Below are positions 7,304 to 16,084 of a stretch of DNA of 21,860 bases, piece after piece. The stretch's first letter is position 1. Each line of letters starts with the position of its first letter. The position numbers and the translations under genes were made by a program. Origin of the DNA: CAYLUN01 sp964386865 (GTDB lineage Bacteria; Verrucomicrobiota; Kiritimatiellia; RFP12; UBA1067); NCBI GenBank assembly GCA_964386865.1, contig CAYLUN010000085.1, positions 1-21,860 of the forward strand, given 5' to 3'. Below the pieces are notes generated by a model, which saw only the letters and a list, made by a program, of their open reading frames with translations, was not told the origin of the DNA and did no database searches.

Positions 7304-8089
7304 ATGACCGTTTTGAATCATGCGCTGAAAGGGGGCGTTTTTTTGGAAACGCAACGGAGTGGCGTGAAGTACAAGCGGATTTTGCTGAAGCTGAGCGGTG
7401 AGGTGCTGGGCAATCGGGCCTCGGGAGAGTGTATCGACCCTGACGTGTTGGCGTCGATGGCGCGGCGCGTGGCGCGGGTCGTGGAGATGGGCGTGCAGAC
7501 GGGCATCGTTCTGGGCGGCGGAAATATTTTCCGCGGGCTCAAGGGCGAGTCCAAGGGCGTGAACCGGACGACGGGCGACTACATGGGCATGCTGGCCACG
7601 ATTATCAACGGGCTGGCGATGCAGAACGCCTTGGAGCAGCTGGGCCTGGAGACGCGCCTGCAGACGGCGATCGAGATGCACGAGGTGGCCGAGCCGTTTA
7701 TTCAGCGCAAGGCGCTCCGGCACTTGGAGAAGGGGCGCGTGGTGATTTTCGCGGGCGGCACCGGCAACCCGTACTTCAGCACCGATTCGGCTGCGGCGCT
7801 GCGCGCGAGCGAGATCGGCGCGGAAGTGCTGCTGAAGGCCACGAAGGTGGACGGCGTGTACACGGCGGATCCGAACCTCGATCCGAGTGCGACGCGCTAC
7901 GACCGGGTGTCGTACGAAGACGCCCTGCGCAAGCGGCTGAAGGTGATGGACTCGGCGGCCTTCGCGTTGTGCATGGACAACCGGATACCGATCGTGGTGT
8001 TTGACTTTTTCGACGAGAGCGCGCTGGAGCGGATCGTGCGTGGCGAGACCATCGGCACGTTGGTTGGCGACAGCGCCCACACGCGATGA
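7304..8089 (+). CDS. pyrH: UMP kinase
   Basis: UMP kinase phosphorylates UMP to UDP with ATP. It is a hexameric amino-acid-kinase-fold enzyme essential for pyrimidine nucleotides. The family motifs are all present: YKRILLKLSGE at the N-terminus, GGGNIFRG, the UMP-binding segment TGDYMGMLAT, GGTGNPYFSTDSAAALRA, and KATKVDGVYTADP near the end. I give the longest frame from the only upstream ATG (261 aa). Two other in-frame starts are plausible: TTG at 7343, seven nt after a GGGGG run, and GTG at 7364, preceded by GGAG, which begins right at the conserved block. The ~13-20 extra N-terminal residues are not a conserved part of the family. frr follows after 19 nt, the usual bacterial order, although the tsf/rpsB genes often found upstream are absent. 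Confidence 0.95.
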   Translation: MTVLNHALKGGVFLETQRSGVKYKRILLKLSGEVLGNRASGECIDPDVLASMARRVARVVEMGVQTGIVLGGGNIFRGLKGESKGVNRTTGDYMGMLATIINGLAMQNALEQLGLETRLQTAIEMHEVAEPFIQRKALRHLEKGRVVIFAGGTGNPYFSTDSAAALRASEIGAEVLLKATKVDGVYTADPNLDPSATRYDRVSYEDALRKRLKVMDSAAFALCMDNRIPIVVFDFFDESALERIVRGETIGTLVGDSAHTR

Positions 8090-8108
8090 ATGGAGCGGGA
8101 GAGAAGCG

Positions 8109-8672
8109 ATGGACACGTTGGATGATGTGCTGTTAGACGCCATCGAGAAGATGGACAACACCGTCAAGGTGCTGAAGGATCAGTTCTCCGGGCTGCGGAC
8201 GGGCAAGGCGTCTCCGGCGCTGGTGGACGGCGTGCAGGCGATGTACTACGGCGTGCCCACGCGGCTGCGCGACATCGCGAACATTTCGACGCCCGAGCCG
8301 CGGCTGATCGTGATCAGCCCGTACGACCCCACGGCGCTGAGCGAGATTGAAAAGGCGATCCTGGCGGCCAACCTCGGCGTGACGCCGCGCAACGACGGCC
8401 GCGTGATCCGGGTTCCGATTCCCGAGCTGAACGAGGAGCGCCGCAAGGAGATCGTCAAGGTGGCGAAGCGTCAGTCGGAAGAGGTGCGCATCGCGATCCG
8501 CAACGTGCGCCGCGACGCCAACGAGCTGGTCAAGGGATTGCAGAAAGACGGGAAGATCACAGAAGATGAACGTGATCGCGGGTTGGATGAGGTTCAGAAG
8601 GCGACAGACGCGCACATCGCGAAAATCGACAGCGAACTGAAAAACAAGGAAGCGGAAGTGATGGCCGTTTAA
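8109..8672 (+). CDS. frr: Ribosome recycling factor
   Basis: RRF splits the post-termination ribosome together with EF-G and is essential in most bacteria. The 187-aa length is standard. The conserved central block is visible: LRTGKASPALVDG near residue 35, the STPEPRLIVISPYDP region, PIPELNEERRKE, and the three-helix bundle C-terminus with RNVRRDANELVK. I start at ATG 8109, preceded by a purine-rich GGAGCGGGAGAGAAG tract (8092-8106). The frame is open back to 8001, but that part overlaps the end of pyrH in another frame. It is probably co-transcribed with pyrH and with the Pro-rich protein gene 33 nt downstream. Confidence 0.96.
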   Translation: MDTLDDVLLDAIEKMDNTVKVLKDQFSGLRTGKASPALVDGVQAMYYGVPTRLRDIANISTPEPRLIVISPYDPTALSEIEKAILAANLGVTPRNDGRVIRVPIPELNEERRKEIVKVAKRQSEEVRIAIRNVRRDANELVKGLQKDGKITEDERDRGLDEVQKATDAHIAKIDSELKNKEAEVMAV

Positions 8673-8705
8673 ACGCGGCTGTTCAAGTGAGACGGAGGCA
8701 GGTCT

Positions 8706-9755
8706 ATGTCCGAGCAGGAGCAAGTTCCCCCAGGTTCGATCCCCCCCAAAGTGTCGCCTTTCGCCAAGCCGGAAGGTGCCTCGCCGGTGACACCGGCGTC
8801 GCCGGGCGCCCCGCGTCCGATCACCGTCCGCCTGAAGCCGGTGGCACCTGCGGCGGCTACCCCGAGCGAGCCGGCCGCGCAGGCGCCGCACGAAGCGGTC
8901 GCGCCCACGCCGCTCTCGGCGCTCCCTCGCATGACGGCGCGCGTCCCGATTCCGGAGATTCTGCCCGACTTGCCGTCTGTCCAGTTGCCGCCTGCCACCG
9001 TGCGTCTGCGCCCCGTCAACAAGCCGGCCACGGAGCCGGTCGCCGTGCCGCCCGCCGCCAAGCCCCCGCAGCACCCCGAGTCGTTCCGCACGATGGACAT
9101 TGCGAGCGCGGCCCCAGCCGCGGCGCCGCTCCAGCCCATCCACCCGCCGACGCCGGGCTCGCATCCGCTGCCTGACGGGCCGAAGCCGCCCTCCACCGCG
9201 CAGACGCAAGCCGCCAAGTCAAAGACCTCGCGCATCTCGCTGGACTCGGCGATCGGCGTGGCGCCGATGTCGCCGATGAGCGCGGATAAGACTGAGCCCA
9301 AGACGATCCGCCTGAAACGGCCGGTCGATCTGGCCGCGCCGTCGCCGAAGGTCTCCACCGCGCCGATCCGCCAAACCTCGCGCATCCCCGACTCGGTGCT
9401 GCCGACGCCCGAGGCCGCCGCGGCAGAGGCCTCGTCGGTGACGCAGAAGAAGACGCTCAAGATCAAGCGCCCCGGCGCAAGGGAAGAGGGCGCCGCCGCA
9501 GCGTCCGCCGCCGAGGGAGGCGAGAGCTTCCCGGAGGGCGTCGCGCTGACGCCGCTCAGCCCGATCGACTTCCCCGTGCAAGAAGAGTCCGGCGTCTTCA
9601 CCAAAATCGCGCTCGTGGCAGCCGTGCTGGCCCTCTTCGCCATGGGCGCGCTCGTGTGGTGCCTGCTGGCTCATGCCATGAGCCCCGATCACGGCCGGAA
9701 CTCCCTGGCGAGCGTGCCGGGCACCGTGCTGCCTTGGGGCAACCGGATCAACTGA
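8706..9755 (+). CDS. Pro/Ala-rich protein with four repeated basic motifs and a C-terminal membrane anchor, unknown function
   Basis: I do not recognise a family. The 349-aa protein is mostly low-complexity Pro/Ala/Ser and probably disordered for its first ~295 residues. It then has one hydrophobic helix (about 300-322) and a short polar C-terminal tail, and there is no signal peptide, so the bulk should lie in the cytoplasm. A short basic motif recurs four times: ITVRLKPV (39-46), ATVRLRPV (97-104), KTIRLKRP (199-206) and KTLKIKRP (249-256). A smaller TSRI motif occurs near 174 and 224. Evenly separated motifs in a disordered chain suggest a docking scaffold. ATG 8706 is well supported by GGAGG at 8694-8698. 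It follows frr and precedes a strong terminator, so it is the last gene of the pyrH unit. Confidence 0.8.
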   Translation: MSEQEQVPPGSIPPKVSPFAKPEGASPVTPASPGAPRPITVRLKPVAPAAATPSEPAAQAPHEAVAPTPLSALPRMTARVPIPEILPDLPSVQLPPATVRLRPVNKPATEPVAVPPAAKPPQHPESFRTMDIASAAPAAAPLQPIHPPTPGSHPLPDGPKPPSTAQTQAAKSKTSRISLDSAIGVAPMSPMSADKTEPKTIRLKRPVDLAAPSPKVSTAPIRQTSRIPDSVLPTPEAAAAEASSVTQKKTLKIKRPGAREEGAAAASAAEGGESFPEGVALTPLSPIDFPVQEESGVFTKIALVAAVLALFAMGALVWCLLAHAMSPDHGRNSLASVPGTVLPWGNRIN

Positions 9756-9776
9756 CCGCTGGGTCGTGCGCGAAGG

Positions 9777-9807
9777 GGCCGCCGGGCGACCGGCGGCCTT
9801 TTCGTTT
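9777..9807 (+). terminator. Intrinsic terminator of the pyrH-frr-scaffold unit
   Basis: A perfect 9-bp GC stem (GGCCGCCGG 9777-9785 with CCGGCGGCC 9790-9798) closes a GCGA tetraloop and is followed by TTTTCGTTT. Upstream AAGG can extend the stem into the T-run. It starts 22 nt after the stop codon at 9755. Confidence 0.9.
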
Positions 9808-9832
9808 CTACGGCGCGAGGCGTCCAGAGGCT

Positions 9833-9862
9833 TTGACGCGGCGGGCCTCGATTGCGTATACT
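9833..9862 (+). promoter_or_regulatory. Strong sigma70-type promoter placed for leaderless transcription
   Basis: TTGACG (9833-9838), an 18-bp spacer and TATACT (9857-9862) match consensus at 5 of 6 positions in each box. The ATG of the next gene begins at 9870, where the +1 base should fall (9869-9870). No Shine-Dalgarno is present. The promoter lies 26 bp beyond the preceding terminator. Confidence 0.75.
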
Positions 9863-9869
9863 GTGAACC

Positions 9870-10958
9870 ATGGACACTGAAGGTCAAAGCGTCGCGCCGT
9901 GGCGCCGGACGGCGCAGCAGGCGGTGGCGATCGCCGGCACGACGCTCGTCGAGGCGATCCAGCAGCCGGTGGCGCTCCTGCTGCTGCTGGCGGCGGTTCT
10001 GACCACGCTTCTCGTGCCGGTGTTCCAGTTCCACCGCTTCAGCGAGGACGGCCGGCTGGCGCGCGACAGCGGGCTCTCCTGCATGCTGGTGTTCGGCCTG
10101 GTGCTGGCTGCCGGCACGGCCGGCCGCTCCGTGGCCGATGAGATCGCCCGCGGCACGGCGGCTGCGGCCTTGGGCAAGCCCGTGTCGCGGGTGACCTTCG
10201 TCCTCTCCAAGTGGCTGGGCGTTTTCGGCGTGCTCACGTTGTTCTGGTGCGGCGTGCTCGCGGCGACGCTGTCGGCCGAGCGCAGCTCCGCGCACTTCTT
10301 GGCGCTGGAGAGCTTCACGGGGCACGCAACCGACCCGCTCACGCTGCTTCTGAGTCTGGGCGGCGTCGTCCTGTCGCTGGCCGTGGCGGCCGCCCGGCAC
10401 CGCCGCTGGCGGCGGCGCTTTGGCGTGGCGGCTTTCCTGGGCGTGGCGCTGTCGCAGGTCGCCGCCGTTTCGGCCTGCGGCTTCTACAACCGCTTCGGCC
10501 AGCTCTACCCGGTTCACGGCGAGGCGGCCTGCGCCGGCTGCGTCGGCGAGGCGCACGCGCACGGCGCGGGAGGCTGGCTGTTCTACCACCCGGACCTCAA
10601 CTTGCGCGTGATCGCGGCGGCCGTGCTGGTGCTGCTGGCGCTGGCGGTTTTCGCGGCCTTGGCCACGGCTCTGGCCACGCGCCTCCAGACCGGCGCGGCG
10701 CTGGCGATCTGCGCGCTGGTGCTCCTCCTCGGGCTGGCGGGCGATTCGTTCGCGCTCGGCGCGCACGGGCTCTCCTGGCGCGGGGTCGCGGCGGGGCTCA
10801 TGCCGGACGTACAGCACTTTTGGCTCTGCGACGCGGTCGCCCACGGCGGGCGCATCGCCTGGTCGTACGTCGCCGAGGCCGGCGCGTATGCGCTCACCTG
10901 CTGCGCGCTGTTTCTCACGGCGGGCTGTCTGGCGTTTCGGGAAAGGGACTTGGGGTAA
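9870..10958 (+). CDS. ABC-2-type transporter permease (first permease of the operon)
   Basis: This 362-aa membrane protein has about six to eight hydrophobic segments: one around residues 33-53, a cluster at 68-135, 160-203, 245-300 and the C-terminus at 335-355. It contains the ABC-2-like stretch RSVADEIARGTAAAALGKPV (86-105), the cytoplasmic segment after the second helix in this superfamily. An ABC ATPase and a second permease follow, so the three probably form a heterodimeric exporter or extrusion complex. The loop at 211-235 carries C221-x2-C224-x4-H229-x-H231, which could bind a metal. The ATG at 9870 lies 7 nt after a strong -10 box, so translation is probably leaderless. No substrate can be named. 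Confidence 0.8.
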   Translation: MDTEGQSVAPWRRTAQQAVAIAGTTLVEAIQQPVALLLLLAAVLTTLLVPVFQFHRFSEDGRLARDSGLSCMLVFGLVLAAGTAGRSVADEIARGTAAAALGKPVSRVTFVLSKWLGVFGVLTLFWCGVLAATLSAERSSAHFLALESFTGHATDPLTLLLSLGGVVLSLAVAAARHRRWRRRFGVAAFLGVALSQVAAVSACGFYNRFGQLYPVHGEAACAGCVGEAHAHGAGGWLFYHPDLNLRVIAAAVLVLLALAVFAALATALATRLQTGAALAICALVLLLGLAGDSFALGAHGLSWRGVAAGLMPDVQHFWLCDAVAHGGRIAWSYVAEAGAYALTCCALFLTAGCLAFRERDLG

Positions 10959-10966
10959 GGAAAAAT

Positions 10967-11008
10967 GTCGGCAGTCGGCAATCGGCAGTCGGCAATGGAC
11001 GGTTGGCA
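10967..11008. repeat. Heptamer array GTCGGCA abutting ATPase start codon
   Basis: Six contiguous 7-bp units run GTCGGCA, GTCGGCA, ATCGGCA, GTCGGCA, ATGGACG, GTTGGCA. They end exactly one base before the ATG at 11009. They fill nearly all of the 50-bp gap after the first permease and leave no Shine-Dalgarno. Confidence 0.88.
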
Positions 11009-11925
<917 letters not shown>

Positions 11926-11929
<4 letters not shown>

Positions 11930-13329
11930 GGGCACCCGCCCTCCAGGAGGCAGCCCGGAGCATCAGGCGCGTCGTCGGCATCGCGGCGCTGGCGCTGCGC
12001 GCGTCGCTGCGCACGAAGGTGGTGTCCGCCCTGCTGGTGCTGCTCGCGGCCTGCGTGCTGCTGCTGCCGGGCGTGATCAAGGGCGACGGCACGCCTGCGG
12101 GAGAGCTGCATATTCTGCTCACCTATACGCTCGGGTTCTCGTTCGGCATCCTGTGCCTGGCGACGCTCTGGGCCGCCTGCGCGCTGTTCGCCGCAGAGAT
12201 CGACAGCCAGCGCATGCAGGTGTCCGCCGTGAAGCCGGTGCGGGCCGTCGAGTTCTGGCTGGGCAAGTGGTGCGCGCTCCTCATCCTCGATGCGTCGCTT
12301 CTGGCCGCCGTGTACGCGGGCGTCTACGCGCAGGTCGCGTGGCACGCGCGCCGGGGCGGCTGGCAGGCGGAGGACCGTCCGGTCAGCCGGAGCGTCGCGC
12401 GGCCGCTGCTGCCCACGCTGCAGGCGGAGGCCCGGCAAACCTACGAGCTGATGCGGCAGCAGAACGCGTTGCCCAACGGGCTGAGCGAGAAAGAGGTGTT
12501 GCGGGCGCTCGCAGAGAAGGCGAACGAACGGTACGACGTCGTCAGTCCCGGCGATCAGGTGCGCTGGCGGTTCCGCCTCGCGCGCCCGCTCGCCGCAGGT
12601 GAGCCGGTCACGGTCCGCGTGAAGTTCGACACCGAGTACAGCACGCGCGAGCAGGTGACCGGCGCCTGCCGGCTGTCGGCCGCGGCGCACGCCGACCGGT
12701 CGGTGGAAGTTAAGCTGGACGACTTCACGCAGAACGAAATCGAGTTCGCCGTCGACACGCGGGCGTTCGTGCAGAGGCCGGAGGTCGGAGGTCGGAGTGG
12801 CGGCGCAGACGAGTTCCGGGACTTCGAGCTGACGTTCCTCCACACGGGCGACCCCAAGAAGGCCCCGCCGCTGATGCTGCGCTTCCGGCGGGATGTCGTG
12901 CTGCTGACGCCGGGCGGCTTGTTTGAGACGAATCTGGTGCGTTCGGCTCTCCTGCACGGCTGCGTGCTTGCGCTGCTGGCCGCGTTTGGGCTAACGCTGA
13001 GCGCCTGCTTCTCGCTGCCGGTCGCGGCGTTCGTGGCCACCGTGCTGCTGGTGCTTTCTCTTGTCGGCAACGCCGTCGTGGCGGTGACGACGGAAGAGGA
13101 CTCGAAGGTGTGGTGGAACCGGGCGGGCATCTGGGTGTCGCGGGGCGTATACGAGGTCACCCGACACACCCTGAAGGGCGAGCCCCTGACGGCGCTGACG
13201 CGCGGCGAGCGGATTGAGGGACGGGCGCTGGCGGAGTCGCTCCTGTGGAACGTGGCGCTGCTGCCGCTGGCGCTGGCCGCGCTGGGGTGCGCCGCGCTCA
13301 GGAGTCGCGAGCTGGCAGATGGGGATTGA
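11926..13329 (+). CDS. ABC-2-type transporter permease with large extracytoplasmic domain (second permease)
   Basis: The 467-aa protein starts at GTG 11926, overlapping the ATPase stop by 4 bp. Hydrophobic segments lie near residues 32-50, 62-88 and 112-140. A soluble domain of about 180 residues follows (roughly 145-325), rich in beta-strand-like sequence, and then paired helices at ~335-385 and a C-terminal helix near 440. This layout, with a big domain between the two membrane halves, differs from the first permease, so the complex is asymmetric. The two permeases and the ATPase form one exporter. Around residue 286 the coding sequence contains a tandem CGGAGGT heptamer (12779-12798), translated as a Pro/Gly-rich patch. 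Substrate unknown. The Gfo/Idh gene follows 9 nt later. Confidence 0.78.
12779..12798 (+). repeat. CGGAGGT heptamer repeat inside permease coding sequence
   Basis: CGGAGGT is repeated at 12779-12785 and 12786-12792, with a partial third unit to 12798. It is the same type of 7-bp tandem seen between genes, here within the extracytoplasmic-domain coding region. Confidence 0.6.
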
Positions 13330-13338
13330 GAGGGTCGT

Positions 13339-14721
13339 ATGAACAAGACGCGACGGGATTTTCTGCGGGTGTCGGGCGCGGCGCTGGCGGCAGGCGCGCT
13401 CGGCGGGTGCCGGTCGGCCGCGGCGGCGCTGCGGCGGCGCGGCGCTAGCGAGCGGTTGAGCGTGGGGGTGATCGGCGTGGCGGGCCGCGGCACGGCCAAC
13501 TTGACGGCGGCCCTCGAAGCGGGCGAGAATATTGCGGCCCTGTGCGACGTGGACGAGGCGGCGCTGCTGGCTGCGCGCGACAAGGTCGCGGAACGCTGCC
13601 CGGGCGTGCGGCTCTACAAGGATTTCCGCGTGCTGTTCGACGCCGAGAAGGCGCTCGACGCGGCCCTGATCTCCACGCCGGACCACGGGCACGGCGCGCA
13701 GGCCGCGTGGGCGTTGCAGAAGGGCTGCCACGTGTACGTCGAGACGCCGGTGGCGCGGACGCTCGCGGAGGTGCGGCACCTGCGCGAGCTGGCGCGGGCC
13801 CGCGGCGCCGTGGTGCAGGTGGGCGACGCCGGCTGTGCCACGGAGGAGTACCGGCGCGCGGTCGAGCTGCTGTCGTCGGGACTGCTCGGCCAGGTCTCCG
13901 AAGTCCACGCGTGGACCAGCCGCCCCGTTTGGCCCCAGGGCATGCGGCGGCCCGAGGGGAGCGATCCGGTGCCCGCGTCGCTCGACTGGGACCTGTGGCT
14001 TGGTGGCGCGTGCGCGCGGCCGTTCAAGAGCAAGGTGTACCACCGCTTCAACTGGCGCGCGTGGCACGACTTCGGCACGGGCGCGCTGGGCGATGCGGGC
14101 ATGCAGGCGCTGGGGCTTGCGTTCCGCGTGCTGGGGCTTGGCGCGCCGGTCGCGGTCGAAGCCGCCGGGCTCGCCGAGTGCCCGCCCGAGACGTATCCCA
14201 AGTCCAGCCAGGTGCGGTTCGAGTTCGCCGCGCGCGGCAAGCGCCAGCCGGCGGTGACGATGCAGTGGTATGACGGCTCCTGCCGTCCGCCCGCCGAGCT
14301 GATGCCCCAGCTGGCCGCCTCCGGCGGGCAGGTGCCCAGCTCCGGCTGCCTGCTGGTCGGCGACAAGGGGGCGTGGATCTCGACCGACGACACCGGGACA
14401 CGGCACGCGCTGGCCCTGCGGGGCGAGGCGCGCGCAACGGACTTCGAGAAGCACGAGGCGTGCCTGGCGGTGCCCGCGTCGCTGCCGCGCGTCACGAGCC
14501 ACCAGCAGGAGTTCTTCGACGCGGTTCGCGGCAGAGGCAGCGCGTTTTGCGAGCTGGCTGCCGCGGCTCCGCTCGCCGAGTGCGTGCTGGCCGGCTGCGT
14601 CGCGCAGCGCGTGCCGGGCGCGCTGGCGTGGGACAGCCGCAAGGGCCGCTTCTCCAAGAGCGAAGCCGCGAACCTGCTGGTCACGCCGACGTTCCGCGAG
14701 GGGTGGGATTATCTGACATAA
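13339..14721 (+). CDS. Gfo/Idh/MocA-family protein with Tat signal; catalytic motifs degenerate
   Basis: The 460-aa protein starts with a twin-arginine signal (TRRDFLRVSGAALAAG) followed by LGGC at 21-24, a possible lipobox, so it is probably exported folded and perhaps lipid-anchored. A Rossmann domain follows (GVIGVAGRGT at 43-52) and then the Gfo/Idh/MocA C-terminal domain (DWDLWLGG, WRAWHDFGTGALGD). Active Gfo/Idh enzymes have EKP and a His in GDM(A/G)CH. Here the equivalents are E135-T136-P137 and GDAGMQ (Q256), and the usual PDHWH is PDHGH (114-118). Both key catalytic residues are missing, which suggests a binding or structural role rather than dehydrogenase activity. GAGAGGG at 13328-13334 supports ATG 13339. 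It lies 9 nt after the exporter permease and 10 nt before the BNR-4 gene. Confidence 0.9.
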   Translation: MNKTRRDFLRVSGAALAAGALGGCRSAAAALRRRGASERLSVGVIGVAGRGTANLTAALEAGENIAALCDVDEAALLAARDKVAERCPGVRLYKDFRVLFDAEKALDAALISTPDHGHGAQAAWALQKGCHVYVETPVARTLAEVRHLRELARARGAVVQVGDAGCATEEYRRAVELLSSGLLGQVSEVHAWTSRPVWPQGMRRPEGSDPVPASLDWDLWLGGACARPFKSKVYHRFNWRAWHDFGTGALGDAGMQALGLAFRVLGLGAPVAVEAAGLAECPPETYPKSSQVRFEFAARGKRQPAVTMQWYDGSCRPPAELMPQLAASGGQVPSSGCLLVGDKGAWISTDDTGTRHALALRGEARATDFEKHEACLAVPASLPRVTSHQQEFFDAVRGRGSAFCELAAAAPLAECVLAGCVAQRVPGALAWDSRKGRFSKSEAANLLVTPTFREGWDYLT

Positions 14722-14731
14722 GGGGGTGTGA

Positions 14732-16078
14732 ATGACTTTTTTCAGACGTGCTGCGGCGATCGCTTTCCTGGTTGTTCTGTCGTCCAGCGGACAGTCGCTG
14801 GAACTGGTGGAGAGGCTCGAAGTGGCGCCGGCTTGGGCCGGCTGCCCCGTGGGCTTTTCGATGCTGACGCACAGCAACCGGCAATTCTTGGCGTTCTACA
14901 GCGCCGAGCGCGTGATGACGCTGGCTCAGCGCGACCTCGGCACAAACGCGTGGTCGTTCGTCAAGCTGCCCTCCACGCTCGGCTGGGACAGCCACAACTA
15001 CGTGACGATGGCGCTGGACGCGGCGGGCTATCTGCACGTCTCGGGCAACATGCATTGCGTGCCGCTCGTCTACTTCCGCAGCGAGCGCCCGCTCGACAGC
15101 ACGGCGATGAGGCCCCTGCACCGCATGACGGGCGAGCGCGAGAAGCGGGTGACGTATCCGCGCTTTCTGACGGGCCCGGACGGCGCCCTGCTCTTCACCT
15201 ACCGCGACGGCGGCAGCGGCAACGGCTCGACCCTCTGGAACCGCTACGACGCCGCGTCGCAGAGCTGGGCGCCGCTGCTGGACGCGCCGCTCTTCGACGG
15301 GCAGGGCAAGATGAACGCCTACCCGCATGGGCCGGTGCTCGGCAAGGACGGGTTCTACCACCTCACCTGGGTGTGGCGCGATACGCCCGCCTGCGAGACC
15401 TGCCACGACATCAGCACCATCCGCAGCCGCGATCTGGTCCACTGGGAGAACGCCTTCGGCAAGCCGGTCGCGCTGCCGATCCGGCTGGGCGCGGACGTGG
15501 TGGTCGATCCGGTGCCGATCAAGGGCGGCCTCATCAACCCCTGCCAGGCGCTGGGCTTCGACGCCCAGGGCCGCGTGATCGTGACCTACACGAAGTACGA
15601 CGCGGCCGGGAAATCCCAGCTCATGAACGCGCGGTGCGAGGGCGGCGCGTGGAAGGTCTACCAGACCTCGGACTGGTCTTACCGCTGGGACTTCTCCGGC
15701 GGCGGCACGATCATCGGCGAGATCGGCGTCGGCGCCGTCGAGCTGCGGGACGGCGCGCTCGTGCAGGGCTACTCGCACGCGAAGCTCGGGGGCGGCCGCT
15801 GGCGGCTGGATGAGGCCACGCTCAAGCCGGTCGGCAAGGCAGCAGGCGGCCTGCGCTGGCCCAAGGAGGTCGGCCGGCTGGAGCACGCGCTGCCCGGCAT
15901 GGGCCTGCGCAGCGCGAGCGACCTCGCGGCCGACCCGGACACCGGCGCCTCGCGCGACGGGTTCTATTACCGCGCCGCCTGGGAGTCGCTGCCCGCAAAC
16001 CGCGACCGGCCCCAGCCGGGCGGCGTGCCGCCGCCCTCGCTGCTGCGCGTGTACAAGCTGAAGGCTGCAGGAAACTAG
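14732..16078 (+). CDS. Secreted BNR-4 repeat (seven-bladed propeller) protein, possible polysaccharide lyase
   Basis: The 448-aa protein has a Sec-type signal peptide (RRAAAIAFLVVLSSSGQS, to about residue 22) and a BNR-4 propeller: DSHNY, GYLHVSGNMHC, VTYPRFL, LLFTYRDGGSGNG and SRDLVHWE are typical. BNR-4 proteins include the ulvan lyases of families PL24/PL25. As I recall, PL25 active sites use two His 20 residues apart and a Tyr and Arg 16 apart. Here H88/H108 and Y142/R158 have exactly those spacings, so lyase activity on an acidic polysaccharide is plausible but unproven. It is the last gene of the operon with the exporter and the degenerate Gfo/Idh protein. The start is 10 nt after the previous stop, with GGGGTG upstream. 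The stop TAG overlaps a GAAACTA heptamer pair. Confidence 0.85.
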   Translation: MTFFRRAAAIAFLVVLSSSGQSLELVERLEVAPAWAGCPVGFSMLTHSNRQFLAFYSAERVMTLAQRDLGTNAWSFVKLPSTLGWDSHNYVTMALDAAGYLHVSGNMHCVPLVYFRSERPLDSTAMRPLHRMTGEREKRVTYPRFLTGPDGALLFTYRDGGSGNGSTLWNRYDAASQSWAPLLDAPLFDGQGKMNAYPHGPVLGKDGFYHLTWVWRDTPACETCHDISTIRSRDLVHWENAFGKPVALPIRLGADVVVDPVPIKGGLINPCQALGFDAQGRVIVTYTKYDAAGKSQLMNARCEGGAWKVYQTSDWSYRWDFSGGGTIIGEIGVGAVELRDGALVQGYSHAKLGGGRWRLDEATLKPVGKAAGGLRWPKEVGRLEHALPGMGLRSASDLAADPDTGASRDGFYYRAAWESLPANRDRPQPGGVPPPSLLRVYKLKAAGN

Positions 16079-16084
16079 AAACTA
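16071..16084. repeat. GAAACTA tandem heptamer overlapping stop codon
   Basis: GAAACTA occurs twice in tandem (16071-16077, 16078-16084). The TAG stop of the BNR-4 gene (16076-16078) spans the junction. Confidence 0.6.
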
